From Anadara kagoshimensis (Eukaryota; Mollusca; Bivalvia; Arcoida; Arcidae), in contig CM037861.1 of the NCBI GenBank assembly GCA_021292105.1, positions 56,341,245 to 56,405,244 of the forward strand: a stretch of 64,000 bases of DNA, given 5' to 3'. The notes under the pieces are model-generated. The model was not told where the DNA came from. It saw only the letters and a program-made list of their open reading frames with translations, and made no database searches. A program made the translations under genes and the position numbers. This document shows, one piece after another, positions 1 to 11,883 of the stretch. Numbering within the stretch: position 1 is the stretch's first letter; every line of letters begins with the position of its first letter.

Positions 1-790
1 TCTTTTGTTTTGGTTGATATTCCATCTCATCCTTGTACATGTATAGACTGCTGTGTGCTTATAAGCACTGTGCTGTGGTACTTTGAACAGATTATATCAT
101 TGTATCATAAAAAAAGTGTTGATGATTAATAAGTGTTCTACTTACAACTATGTTGAATATATAAAATTTTAATTCTGAATTTAAAATGAAGATTTTATCA
201 TTTTTTGAAGGTTTTGACTGTTATGTGATGACAGTATTACTCAGTGAATCTGATCTCATTCTTTTTATCTTCGTCATAATAAAATATGTACTCTATGGAT
301 ACAAAATATATAGATATATATCGCCCATTTATAAACTACTTTCATCTTTGTTTGTAAACAAAATTGTAAAAAAGTAAATTATATAAATAAAAATAAATAG
401 TTATATAAATAAAAAGATCAATAATATATACAAAAATTTCATATTTTTTCTCTATCTAGACAATATTTTTGCTCTTTTAAAAACAAAGGGAAATAACTTG
501 CAGTATGCATGTTGATCTTTCATTTGTTGCTGAGAAGGATTACAATTGGATCTCATAACTCTGCAATAGAGATAGGATTAATATTTTATAGGTATTAAAA
601 AAAGACCTTGCCATTTGCCAAATTAAATTGCCAAATCTAAGGCTTAGAATATTTATTAGCAGTTAGATCCATATAATAAGCAGAGATTTATGTAAATATA
701 GCTAGTTTTGTATTGAATTTCTCAATCTGAATTGAAATGCCAAGTCAAACAAGTTAAGTAAATACTGATATATATTCTCAGTTCTAGTGT
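1..790. other. AT-rich stretch, nothing recognised
   Basis: No gene, exon or repeat could be supported. Short reading frames here are AT-rich chance frames without splice signals or familiar protein features. Confidence 0.5.
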
Positions 791-800
791 GGTATATACG

Positions 801-963
801 CAAAACCACACATATGTGGTTTTCTGACGTAGCTGATCGCACGAGTTTATTGTGCGGACGGATACATTACACGAGTGCGCTCTGCGCACGAGTGTAATGT
901 ATGCGTTCGCACAATAAACGAGTGCGATCAAGCTACGTCAGAAAACCACTTATGTGTGGTTTT
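801..963. mobile_element. Long hairpin (MITE-like inverted repeat)
   Basis: Positions 801-871 and 892-963 are near-perfect reverse complements (arms of about 71 nt with only a handful of mismatches or indels) around a loop of about 20 nt that is itself partly palindromic. Arms begin CAAAACCACACATA and contain a TTCTGACGTAGCT block. The near-complete symmetry is typical of a miniature inverted-repeat element. No coding potential; the minus-strand frame across it only reads through the arms. It lies directly against the next TIR element. Confidence 0.85.
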
Positions 964-964
964 G

Positions 965-1499
965 TATTTATCACATACCCTAGCAAACTGAATGAAAAGC
1001 TTTCTTTCGCTTAATCTGTCAAAGAATTCACAATCAACTCAGTATTTCATATTGATTTTTGGTCTGATTCGAAAAATCTGATACCTGACTGGAAAAACTG
1101 CTAAAGAAGTAATTAAAAACAACAGATAACTCTTCGTTTACGCATCATTGGTTAACATTTTACTAATACCATCGTAAACACTGGGAAAAATAAAAAAACA
1201 AACATTGATTTTACAAAATTATTTAACATCGTCAGCGATTCTCCCAACTCGAGTAAATTCTCCCAACTTAACATGACGTATGTATCACATATTGACGTCA
1301 TATTAGTTTTGTCATTACGTATCACATAATGACGTCATATTATTGTTGTCGGAAAAGGGAATTCCCCTAAAAGGAGTTCCGGCTACTATGGTGATACGGA
1401 ATGTTGTATCACACACGCGTGTGATACAGACTTCCATATCACATAGCTGGAAAAAACAGTGTATTGCCATAGTAAGATTCAATGGGTATGTGATAAATA
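965..1499. mobile_element. Non-autonomous TIR element of about 535 bp
   Basis: Bases 965-980 (TATTTATCACATACCC) and 1484-1499 (GGGTATGTGATAAATA) are perfect 16-nt inverted repeats. The interior holds two diverged copies of a roughly 40-nt block around 1275-1315 and 1316-1353, each with a TGACGTCA palindrome, and at least six RTATCAC boxes in either orientation (about 1282-1442). No ORF of note. Whether this and the 801-963 hairpin form one composite element is unclear. The family is not one I recognise. Confidence 0.65.
1293..1337. promoter_or_regulatory. Two CRE-type palindromes
   Basis: Perfect TGACGTCA octamers at 1293-1300 and 1330-1337 lie in the repeated block of the TIR element. This is the consensus CREB/ATF site; function here is not shown, and both may simply be part of the transposon. 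Confidence 0.4.
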
Positions 1500-2171
1500 T
1501 GGTTTACATGCTGTGAATTCTTGATTCATTGTCACCATATTTTCTCAGTCAGATTTTGATATTATAAAACCAATGGGAACGTACAAAAGACAAACATAGA
1601 CTTTGATAACTAAAAATACTGGGGCAGTAAGTGAGACAACAAAGTTATAATTGGATATTGAAGCTAGGTTTTACTGTAGTCAAAGTTTTAAGGTAGAGCC
1701 AATTGCCAAATGGTGTATAATATATTCAGAGAATACTTATGGTTTCTTGACTATCTTAAGAGAATATAACCTGAAATGAATTGAAAATTTGAGATGCTTG
1801 TAAAATCTTAACATGATACATGTATATCTTTATATTAATGTTTATGTCTTTTATGAGAGAGTCTACAAATGTGTTTTAGAGATGTCATAATGTATTAGTT
1901 TGTAATGTCCTGAGCATTTATTATTTGTAATACATGTATTCATTTTTCCTCAACACTTTAATTACAGAATGGGGGACATGTAGTGTTCTGCCAGCATTCT
2001 CTCCACCACTTTTCTCAAAAGCTTTTAAACAGATCTTAATGAAATTCAGAGAAAATCTTTGGGTGGACCAGATATATGATTGATTATTCATATTTTGATT
2101 ATGTATGTGGTAGAAGATTTCTCAAGTTGGGGTCTGTTTTGGGGACACTTGAAATGGCATCCAATTTCAGT
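1500..2171. other. Non-coding stretch before the gap
   Basis: AT-rich sequence with no exon, repeat or RNA gene that I can support. It ends at the assembly gap. Confidence 0.5.
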
Positions 2172-3171
2172 NNNNNNNNNNNNNNNNNNNNNNNNNNNNN
2201 NNNNNNNNNNNNNNNNNNNNNNNNNNNNNNNNNNNNNNNNNNNNNNNNNNNNNNNNNNNNNNNNNNNNNNNNNNNNNNNNNNNNNNNNNNNNNNNNNNNN
2301 NNNNNNNNNNNNNNNNNNNNNNNNNNNNNNNNNNNNNNNNNNNNNNNNNNNNNNNNNNNNNNNNNNNNNNNNNNNNNNNNNNNNNNNNNNNNNNNNNNNN
2401 NNNNNNNNNNNNNNNNNNNNNNNNNNNNNNNNNNNNNNNNNNNNNNNNNNNNNNNNNNNNNNNNNNNNNNNNNNNNNNNNNNNNNNNNNNNNNNNNNNNN
2501 NNNNNNNNNNNNNNNNNNNNNNNNNNNNNNNNNNNNNNNNNNNNNNNNNNNNNNNNNNNNNNNNNNNNNNNNNNNNNNNNNNNNNNNNNNNNNNNNNNNN
2601 NNNNNNNNNNNNNNNNNNNNNNNNNNNNNNNNNNNNNNNNNNNNNNNNNNNNNNNNNNNNNNNNNNNNNNNNNNNNNNNNNNNNNNNNNNNNNNNNNNNN
2701 NNNNNNNNNNNNNNNNNNNNNNNNNNNNNNNNNNNNNNNNNNNNNNNNNNNNNNNNNNNNNNNNNNNNNNNNNNNNNNNNNNNNNNNNNNNNNNNNNNNN
2801 NNNNNNNNNNNNNNNNNNNNNNNNNNNNNNNNNNNNNNNNNNNNNNNNNNNNNNNNNNNNNNNNNNNNNNNNNNNNNNNNNNNNNNNNNNNNNNNNNNNN
2901 NNNNNNNNNNNNNNNNNNNNNNNNNNNNNNNNNNNNNNNNNNNNNNNNNNNNNNNNNNNNNNNNNNNNNNNNNNNNNNNNNNNNNNNNNNNNNNNNNNNN
3001 NNNNNNNNNNNNNNNNNNNNNNNNNNNNNNNNNNNNNNNNNNNNNNNNNNNNNNNNNNNNNNNNNNNNNNNNNNNNNNNNNNNNNNNNNNNNNNNNNNNN
3101 NNNNNNNNNNNNNNNNNNNNNNNNNNNNNNNNNNNNNNNNNNNNNNNNNNNNNNNNNNNNNNNNNNNNNNN
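2172..3171. other. Assembly gap (1,000 N)
   Basis: Exactly 1,000 undetermined bases, a round number that suggests a placeholder rather than a measured size. Long open frames across it are artefacts of the Ns. Confidence 0.99.
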
Positions 3172-3530
3172 AATTTTTATGTTGTTGTTTAAAAACTACT
3201 GTAATCAACCCTAAGATTTCATTCATAATAAATTCTTCCTGGTAAGGTGTAAATAAGTCGTCAAACAAATATAAGGAACCAATATACAGGTACACATTTT
3301 TAAAAACATCTTTATATAACGTTAAGACGTTTATATACCAATTATTTGTGTTGTTGTTTAAAAACTACTGCACCCCTAAGATCTCAATTCATAATAAATT
3401 CTTCTGATAAGGTGTAAATAAGTCGCCAACAAGAATAAGGAACCAATATACAAATACACATTTATAAAACATCTTTATAACGTAAAGACATAGACCTACC
3501 ATTAATTTTAAGTTGTTGTTTATATAAATA
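3172..3530. repeat. Two tandem copies of a roughly 175-bp repeat
   Basis: The segments starting near 3178 and 3348 align along most of their length: both run TGTTGTTGTTTAAAAACTAC, then CATAATAAATTCTTC, GGTGTAAATAAGTCG, AAGGAACCAATATACA and a TATAACGT block. The array abuts the 1,000-N gap, so the gap probably hides more units. Confidence 0.8.
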
Positions 3531-5459
3531 TCTATTGCTGGTTTTGTATTGTGCTTCCATCTGATTCAAGACCTTCGTCACCATTTTTACCTACAAAAAT
3601 TCATAACATTAGTTTGATTTTAATGTTCAAAGGTATTCGCTAGGACATGCTTGACTGTACATAAATTTTTTTTTTCGTTATTTCGATAAATCATAAAAAG
3701 AACTCTTATTGCGATTGAAATCAGACAGAAAAACTGAAAAAAGAAAACTGCAATGTAATTTTTACGACTGTATACAAATGTAGTCTCACAATAAACCACC
3801 AAATGTGGTGATGATTCTCAGGTTTTGAACGGACACTATAATTGCTTCACATTGTTAATTATGCATAGTAAAGCTGATAATAATAAACGATTACAAAACA
3901 ACATGTCCACCATGGTCAGAAATAACATGTATAGGCACAAAATATTGACCGACTGATGACCTTTCTACGAATGATTCACTTAATACATGGGTAAGGTTAG
4001 GGTTTGCAGTACAGACTGTAAATGCATGTCTTTGCATATGTGACACTAGTCACATGCGGTTCTCATACATAAATGTGCTCGTCCATAAATTTTAAAGGTG
4101 AAGTGGTGCAGTTCATGTTTTTCTATCTGTAATATGTCATAATTAGTAATGTCACAGGTTTTTTAAATAATGTTGCAATCCGTGTGATTTCTTATATCCA
4201 CATAAAAAACATTATTGCGCGAGACGATTTACACAAATTGACCATAAATATTTACTGATATTTGCTGACAAGTATTTTTATAGAGAAAATGAGAGCTGAA
4301 GCAAAAACAATATCAACGGGGTTAACAGGTATTTACAACTTCATAAATAACAGAATTCAAAAAATGATACATTTACTGTATAAATTACGCCAAATGCGTG
4401 ATCAGATGAATTGCTATTTAATAACGAACTAGGTTCAGAAAACATAAAATACAATAAACACGCACCACAATGTTTCAAGCTTTAAACAAACATAAACACA
4501 GACATGCAATCGCACAAATTTGAAACAGAAAATACCAGCTTTTGTTAGATGACACACAACACGATACAGAAATAAAATATTGTAAATACAAAGGAGTTTT
4601 GTCAAGATTTAGAGTGAACATGCACACGAACACAAGGTAATGCGATATTGTACACAGGAGGATTTGTTTGTCGCACTTGTCGTTATTTGGGAGAGAACAA
4701 ACACACAAACACGAGACAAAAATAGAACAATGTAATACTGTTATTGTCACACCTTACAGTTATTTGTGGCCGTTTTAGAGGATTTCTTATCTTTTTACAA
4801 TACATACTACAATAGTATGAACGAAAAATCTTCATATAACATATAAAATATTCATTTTAATAATCGATTAACAATTTGCTGCTTCTTGCTTAATTTTTAA
4901 CAATTATACGAGTATATCAAGTTGTAAATAAACCCATACTTCACAACCGTGTATGTCAAACAAACGTTACCAGAGGTAAAGTAGGTTTGAGTACCAACCT
5001 GAGGATAAGAGCTAAAAAGGGGGTTTTAACAAACACTAATTTTATAAAACTTGTGAGCTTAAAAACTGAAATGGTTACATTGCATGCAAGGTAAGAAATT
5101 GGTTTAGTAATGTTTTAACAGTCAGGAATCGCGCGTTTTTTATGCAAGAACATGTTAAACACATAATGAACAAGGGAACCAGACGAGACATGATCTATCA
5201 GTCTACAAACCTATGTAGTTTTCATTGACCCTGTAGTTGTATGCTGTCAAACAGATTTAGGTACCAGAAACTGTAGAAATCTATTTGTTTCAGTCGTGCA
5301 TTATTAGACATACCAATGTCTTTAACCACATCCAATCAATATGTCATTAATAATAATATAGAGGGATTTATCTAATACTATGAGCTAACTATCCAATTAG
5401 CCCAATGATCTAGTTTTAAGGAAGCTCATCATACCATAATTTACTTCTAATGATCATAG
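3531..5459. other. Non-coding stretch
   Basis: No exon with splice signals, RNA gene or clear repeat recognised. The 91-residue minus frame at 4475-4750 is Cys-rich and low in complexity and is not believed to be a gene. Confidence 0.4.
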
Positions 5460-5462
5460 TAA

Positions 5463-5735
5463 AACGTGAAGCCAGATAAAGAATCAACATTAGAAATAGA
5501 TGTAGGAACACTACACTTCATATATAAGTCTAGGCACAAATCAAAATTGGTTTTTACACTAATGAGACACATTGTAGATTCTTATACAAAGAAATTTTAT
5601 GTTTTATATATATACCCTCAGAGGAAGTCAATAGTGAAGACATACAGTGGTAAAAAAACAGATGTGACCAAACTCGATGTTAAAGAAAACAAATTATCTG
5701 ATTTCATCAAAAGTGCAAATTGTTCATTCTCCTGA
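5463..5735 (+). CDS. Hypothetical ORF or coding remnant, about 90 codons
   Basis: An open frame of about 90 codons, beginning after a TAA at 5460-5462 and ending with TGA at 5733-5735. I do not recognise the product. Unlike other short frames here it is protein-like in composition: charged, with few runs, alternating hydrophobic stretches (FYVLYIYPQRK) and a Lys/Asp-rich end (TDVTKLDVKENKLSDF). There is no ATG near its start (the first codons are AAC GTG AAG) and no in-frame splice acceptor is obvious, so a complete gene is doubtful. It may be a terminal exon, a decayed coding exon or a transposon remnant. No neighbouring exon was found. Confidence 0.3.
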   Translation, partial: NVKPDKESTLEIDVGTLHFIYKSRHKSKLVFTLMRHIVDSYTKKFYVLYIYPQRKSIVKTYSGKKTDVTKLDVKENKLSDFIKSANCSFS

Positions 5736-5739
5736 TATT

Positions 5740-7200
5740 TATTTACATGATTTAGGAACTACCTGATTTTTTCTGATTCAGTTGTCATTTCATTAGTTAT
5801 GATATTATGTGATCATGATTCAACGGATTGTGTTATTCCATTCACTTAAATAATTGTCTTCAACCCTTTACAGAAACAAGTCACGATGTAAATCTACATT
5901 ACTTATTTTACAATGGACTCTCTGGCAGTAAATAATGGTAATAGTGATATAATTTTGAAACTTATCCTAATTGTAACCGGTTAGGCAGGAAGGTTTGTTT
6001 TTCTAAGCAGGTCATTCGGTTCTGTTTGACAATGAAGACGAAATATTAGCAAGGCCGGTCCAAATGTTGGCATAATATGAACAAATCAAATTTAACAGCT
6101 GACTTCACTAAAGTGTTAAACAAAGCACATGGTATCTCTTTCTTTCTCTTTTCTTTTTAATCTTTCAATGAAACAAAATGGCAGGAATTCGAATCACATG
6201 GAACATTTATCTATAACTAACAATATGTTCCTTGATGTAAATGATTTTAACACGGTGGCGTTACCTCTCTACAGTCTTCAGAACAAATACAGTAGATTTC
6301 ATTTGATAAAATTATGTTGAGTTACTTATGGTTATACACCATTCAAATTTTGTACAAAATTTCACGATCATTTTGGTCACAGTTTAAGGTCATTGATCCT
6401 TAGACAATTTCAAACTTTTAGTGTAGATATATGCATTTTATGGTTGTAATACTAGTAAGCAATGACAGGAATACTATTGGAATTGCTCGATGGGCCAATC
6501 ATGCATCCACGATTGTCGTTGTTACTAAAATAGAATGTTTAGGCAGATTTATAGTTTAAATATCAATTAACTACAATAAATGTTATAAAAGTACATATAC
6601 ATGCATTTGATAGTTGCAGGGTTTGATGTCATGCGTGTTTTCGCAAAAAGCTAAAGCCAAAAGTCAATGACCATTGACTAAACGGAGTAATGAAACCGCC
6701 AATTTTCTCAAAATGCTATCAACTGTTTTCATGTGAATATTTCATGCAAATGACTAGAATTGTCAGTTCTTAATTATGTTTTCCTAAAATAACCCTTTTT
6801 TAATTAACACCTGCCAAAGTCCTTGTTTTTTCACAAATCATCTCAAGTTATATGTGGATATAAACAAATGTTATTATAATTAACAGTAGAGACTGTATCA
6901 AAGGTCAACAAACATGTACTGCTAAAAAGAACGACAAAATCACAAATAAATAGACAAGCAGCATCAAAGGTACACGTAGGTAACAAGGTAATGTTTACAA
7001 GACACAAGGTAATGTTTAGAGTACACCTGTACTCTTGTTGAATTAAAACATGTGGCACAGTACAAACATGTAATTGAAGACATAGCTGCAGCTGACATTA
7101 AACAAACCGACACCTTTGTAACAAACATTTGTTGGGTATCCAAAGTAAAAGATATAAGTCGTATATACTAGCAGAACATAGAAAACACGAAAACGTTTGT
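5740..7200. other. Non-coding stretch
   Basis: AT-rich; nothing supportable beyond chance frames. Confidence 0.4.
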
Positions 7201-7204
7201 TTAC

Positions 7205-7315
7205 AATTTAGGAGCACACGGCCTCACTTCCCAGATGAACGTTCGTGTATTTTATTTAATTTGCCAGTTTTAAACGTTTTTCATTGATATTTTCAATTGT
7301 GACTTGGTCAAGTTG
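7205..7315 (+). repeat. Dispersed repeat family R1, partial copy
   Basis: Contains the R1 landmarks in order: GGAGCACACGGCCTCACTTCC, then AATTTGCCAGTTTTAAA and a diverged ATTGTGACTTGG. R1 is my label for an unnamed family found about twenty times in this window. Confidence 0.65.
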
Positions 7316-7320
7316 CTTGA

Positions 7321-8485
7321 TTTTGTATCTGTTAGTCATATGTCAACTAAGTCGTCTTAAATACTGTGTGATTAATCAGTCTTTTGCTATAGCCATACAC
7401 AAAGAATAATTCGTTATCATTATAATTGAAGTATTAATAAAAATAAATATAAGCCAAAAACACAAAAGAATAATTTTATCATATCGAAACAAATTCATCA
7501 TCTGCCAAGCCAAAATCGATAGCAAAAGTATAATAAGAGTATAATAGGCTTCTGGTAATAGTAAAACCTATTTTGGGATAAATAGGATATATGTTCTAAC
7601 ATAGTCCTCATTAAGAATTTGTTTATGTCATTTCAGATTTCAGATTAATTGCTTAAAGTAAAAGGTGGTTTGCGTTACAATAATGAGAAACCTAGTTCTG
7701 ACGGATACTGGGTAATTACATCACGATCGTCATCGTTAATATCATAGAACAATGTAAGGTTATTAAAATATTATGTAGCATTTTAATACAATATACATTT
7801 ATAGTTATACGCCACTAAATTTGTCATTTTGTGTTGCTAGCTAGGCAGCAGGTAATAACCCATCCGGAGCAATCGGTCTCATTTTCCTGGTGGAAATTAA
7901 AAGTTTTAACTTAGTATGTCACTTTTTTAAAGTTTTTGTGGTTTAGGTGGAATATGATTATGATTTTTTCTTGTTTATAACTAATTATATATTAAGGTCA
8001 CTTTAATATAAGGCATTGAATAATATACACTAAGGAAGTTAAGGTTATTTTATGTAAGACACTGATTTCACATGCGCTGTGTTGTTACTCAATATACAGA
8101 ACATTTCATAATTAAGAAGGATAATCTTACGGCGCGTGCACAAAAGATTAGAACATTTCATAAGGCAGTGATTGAATAAAACTTCTCAATATTGAGATGC
8201 AGCTGTTTCATAACACTGCATGTTACAAGGCGACATGTTAATAGAAATCATTTATTAATAATACATTTATTTTTAATTCTGCACATTAGATGCAGATAAT
8301 GAATATTGATTTTTGTATAAAAGAACATTCGAGCCTTGAAAGTTCGATGATCTGTTGTGGTATTTGGAGAAGTTAATGACACGAGTACATACACTGATGA
8401 CACGTATGTGTTTGTCATGTAATATCCGTTTCTCTATATCTATTTAAACGAAGGATCTTTTATCTTGCCTATTGATTGGCGTTTA
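7321..8485. other. Non-coding stretch
   Basis: No gene or clear repeat recognised. Confidence 0.4.
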
Positions 8486-8487
8486 GA

Positions 8488-8690
8488 AATAAAATATAAA
8501 GACACCGGTCAATGTCCAAATCACAATCCCCAAAACAGAGTAAAGCTGGCGAATAGAATTTAAACACAATCATACTGACTGGTCATTGTCTAAATCGTAA
8601 TACCAAACGAAAAGTTAAAGCAATGAAAAACTGGCAAATTAAATCCAACACTGGTAGGGCAGGCACCTCCTGTTTAGCTAGCTACAAAAA
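8488..8690 (-). repeat. Two adjacent R1 copies, same orientation
   Basis: A partial copy (about 8495-8560: GACACCGGTCAATGTCCAAA then AATCCCCAAAACAGAGTAAA) is followed at about 8568-8690 by a fuller one ending GGCACCTCCTGTTTAGCTAGC. Both are on the minus strand relative to the family consensus. Confidence 0.75.
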
Positions 8691-9049
8691 CCAGATATAA
8701 TCTGATGATGTTAATACATAAAAAAAAACAAATTTGAACGTCAAAATGTTGAATTAAACCCTGGTATAACTAATAATACTGGCTTTCTAAAAACTTATGC
8801 AAATAACATATTGTAAATCGGCTGTCTACATACATATTGGTGTAAAAATAGTTATCAAATTCGAGCCGTCAAATTTTGAATTGTTGGAAACTCACTGAAA
8901 CAGGTATGGCCAACTAATGATGCAAAAACATGCCAAAAATATAGTGTAGATTGCCTCTGTCCAGATTTAATAATTATGATTACAAGACAGCTGCAGAATT
9001 ATGTTTTAGTTAATTCATGTCGAGATTTTTGTTAGAAAAATAACTAGAA

Positions 9050-9212
9050 ATTATGATAATGAAAACCAAACATACCAGTCCCTGTCCAAATTACATTTCC
9101 GACGCAAAATTTAAACTTTGAAACTGGCATAAAGCTAACACGGGAACTTCCTCCAGGGTAGTAAGACCGGGTGTTCCGGAAGATTAAGCACCTCCTGATA
9201 AACGATGTGATT
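9050..9212 (-). repeat. R1 copy
   Basis: Reads CATACCAGTCCCTGTCCAAA through AAACTTTGAAACTGGCA, GGAACTTCCTCCAGGG and AGACCGGGTGTTCCGGAAG to AAGCACCTCCTG, which is the reverse complement of the R1 consensus over about 160 nt. Confidence 0.8.
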
Positions 9213-9354
9213 ACTATATTAACAACGAAATTCACAGATCTATACATTAAAAATAGTGTTGCCGTCATATTTCCTTTTTGAATGTATTGAATGATAAAAT
9301 TAAAAAAGGTATCTTAAAAAAGAGATCTGAAAAATAAACAGTTTGCATAGACTC

Positions 9355-9445
9355 AAAACCACTGAGTACTCGAGTACTATATTTGTAGTCTAATATCAAT
9401 TTTCGGATAAAGTACTCGTTGACATCCCTATTAAAAAGTCATCAA
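9355..9445 (-). mobile_element. hAT-like terminal fragment
   Basis: On the minus strand this reads TAGGGATGTCAACGAGTACT and ends in a second GAGTACTCAG block. TAGGGATGKCAAC-type ends are characteristic of hAT DNA transposon terminal inverted repeats. No transposase is present nearby; a solo terminus or short MITE. Confidence 0.4.
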
Positions 9446-9449
9446 TTAA

Positions 9450-11100
9450 ATATACAGTCATATATCTTAAAATAGATACATTTTAAGTATGTATACACTG
9501 CAGTAGACAAAGCGTAATCTTCGATAGATAAAGTGTCCATGCAACATTTCTCTGTCTGCTAATTAGTTGTCGTGTTCTTGCATGAAATATCATACTTGAT
9601 TTAGAAAACTCTAGTTTTAAATGCATGATCATGAACGATTTATTGTATTACTACTTATTTCTCTGATTATCAGGCTTAAGTCTCTTAGTTTGTTATGTTT
9701 AAAGGGAGGTAAATCAAAAATGTATTCATTCAAATTGAAAGAAGAAATAGCAAAAACGATTTCAGACCTTAGGAGAAACAATCTTCGTTTTTAACTAAAG
9801 CGTGTTATGATTGATTTGACGCATTGCCTCTTTTAACAGTTCATAATCTGATGACTGATTAAGATATATGCGTCAATTCTTATATTAAAAATATTAAAGT
9901 AATCAGTTTGACAACTTGATTTAATTACAATGTATTTTTGACATATCAAAAATAAATATAATTACTGTTCCATCAGTTATAACAAACGTCAGCATGTCTG
10001 GATTGTTATTTATTACGTCACAATTAATTTACGTCATTGCTTAACTATTAACAGGTCATCGACATAATAGTGTCAGTCGGCGATAAAAGGTTTATACAGT
10101 GTGATAATTGTAAATATGACGCAATGGAAACTATATATAATGATATAATCATATACTTAATAAAATAATGGTAGATAATAAATGAAAACAATCAAAATAT
10201 ATCTTAATAAACCTAATATGTCAAAAGCATTTTGATTGGTCAGATATTGCTGTTACGTTAGCTAGCATGAATCTATTGGCTTTCAGTGACGTCATCTTAT
10301 TATGACGTGCAGAGGTATTTAAATTCCTACGCCATAGCCTTGCTATTTTTTTTACTTGTCACGGCTATATTGATTTGTTGTTAATTTTTTTTATAAAAAG
10401 TGAATTATAAGAAATGAAATTAAATTTCCATTTTGTTTTGGAAGTATGAACGAATTGGACAATTTGAACACAAATCACTACGCGAATTATTCGGTTTGCA
10501 AAATGCCCAATTCTTTCATACTTCATAACAAAAAGAAAAGTTACATTCATCCCTATAAAAATGGAACAACACACCAATACATGTATTAGAAACAGTAAAG
10601 TGAAGTCCAGATTATGGTTTTCCAATATCTTGTGTAAAATACTTGGTGCTACCTTCTGCCACGTTGATAAATGTGTGTGTTCTATAAACCTTTTGCCACT
10701 AGTGGATGAAAAGCAAGTTAAATAAATTAAAATGACGTATTATACTGATGATTCTGGGTTCGTTGTCTTGAAGACAGAGTATGTTGCTGTCATTTGTAAT
10801 GAAATGTTAAAGATCACATTTAATTTGATATTCCCATTGACCATTATAAGATGCAAGTTGTTGTCAGGATACGAAATTTCGACTTTGAAATACTAAATGA
10901 ATGCTGAATAAGATGTAAATGATAACCAAGAAAGTTTTGAAAAGTCTTTGAGATAGCAGAATTATTACTATAACTCTAAACCAATATAGCAAACCGCTTT
11001 AATTGAAATGAGATATCGATCTAATCTGCCATTATAGAAACGTCAATACCCTACCTCTGACTAAATTCTATTAAAGTGATTGGCTAAAATGACCTACCCA
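9450..11100. other. Mostly non-coding stretch
   Basis: No exon recognised. It holds one CRE/CCAAT cluster (10220-10330) and a small imperfect hairpin at about 10437-10528 whose arms share GAAGTATGAACGAATTGG. Confidence 0.4.
10220..10330. promoter_or_regulatory. CCAAT / CRE cluster, promoter-like
   Basis: Two inverted CCAAT elements (GATTGGTCAG near 10235 and CTATTGGCT near 10274), a perfect TGACGTCA at 10287-10294, a second half-site TGACGT, and a TATTTAAAT box near 10316. Together these resemble a core promoter, but no transcript start or downstream exon could be tied to it. Confidence 0.3.
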
Positions 11101-11154
11101 TTATCATTCCGTACATAGCTGCACTCGAGAAAATACTGGGTCTGTGACTCTCAT

Positions 11155-11330
11155 ACAGGGTGGGTTAAAGTTACGTCCCTTGTCGTTAGCTCTAACGTAA
11201 ACGTCAACCAAAATGGCGAACGTTAATAAAACGCTAAAGTAGAACATTCTGTTGACGATATTGATTTAAACGCATGGAAGTATCAGTAAAAGAATTCAAG
11301 GTCAGGAAAATGCTGCAAGAATCCTTTGGT
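11155..11330 (+). promoter_or_regulatory. Possible transcription start with short first exon
   Basis: A locally GC-richer patch contains AAAATGGCGAACG (YY1-like, often at start sites), a nine-codon upstream frame starting there, then ATG at 11274 opening 18 codons (begins MEVSVKEFKVRK) before a plausible donor CCTTTG|GTATGC near 11329. This looks like a plus-strand first exon, but no continuation was found. The frame would be phase-compatible with the 19702 acceptor of the DYDC-like gene, which may be chance. Confidence 0.25.
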
Positions 11331-11551
11331 ATGCTAAACTTTAGTATTCTTTTTATCTTGTTGCAGTTTTAATATTATTGCAGTCAGATAATTTTCTCTT
11401 TTATTTACTTCTTTCATCGGCAATATTTATTTTATTTCTTTAAATAGCATCTAGTCATCGGTAAGGTAAAAAAAGTTACATGGTAAAGCAAATTATTGGA
11501 CGTCACCTAGTCTTGTAAGTTGAACGGTGTTACAGCTGTAGAATAAAATCG

Positions 11552-11560
11552 TTTATTTAT
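11552..11560 (-). terminator. Poly(A) signal candidate for the SPMIP2-like gene
   Basis: GAATAAATAAACG on the minus strand, about 330 nt past the stop codon of the SPMIP2-like gene, is a reasonable polyadenylation signal. No cleavage site can be assigned. Confidence 0.4.
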
Positions 11561-11883
11561 TCATAGCTCATAATTAAATTTTGTAATCAGATTTGTACAT
11601 TTATCGTGTAATTGGAAGTTTGTTCACCAGCAAAAGGTGGGTTACAAATCACTATAATTGTACTACTCGGCCGAGGAGTTTAAAACATATAGCATAATAT
11701 GGGCTGAGTTCTAAATCTATATATCAATCAAACAATGTTGCTACAAACTATTCCTACTTGTTCCATCTATATATGGAGTTTCTATGTCAAAGGTTACAAA
11801 CAGAAATATGCATGCAGTAAGATACAAACCACTCCATTATGAAAAGTCAGAAGAGCAGACGATAGAAACCGCTAGCAATATGG

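Noticed and set aside
2076-3295. Long open frames of 370-398 codons on both strands
   Set aside because: They run through the 1,000-N gap; only the edges are real sequence.
4475-4750. 91-residue Cys-rich minus-strand frame
   Set aside because: No splice signals, no known motif, and the DNA is loosely repetitive (ACACAAACAC-type).
10365-10625. 86-residue hydrophobic minus-strand frame
   Set aside because: It spans a small imperfect hairpin and AT-rich sequence; hydrophobicity follows from base composition.
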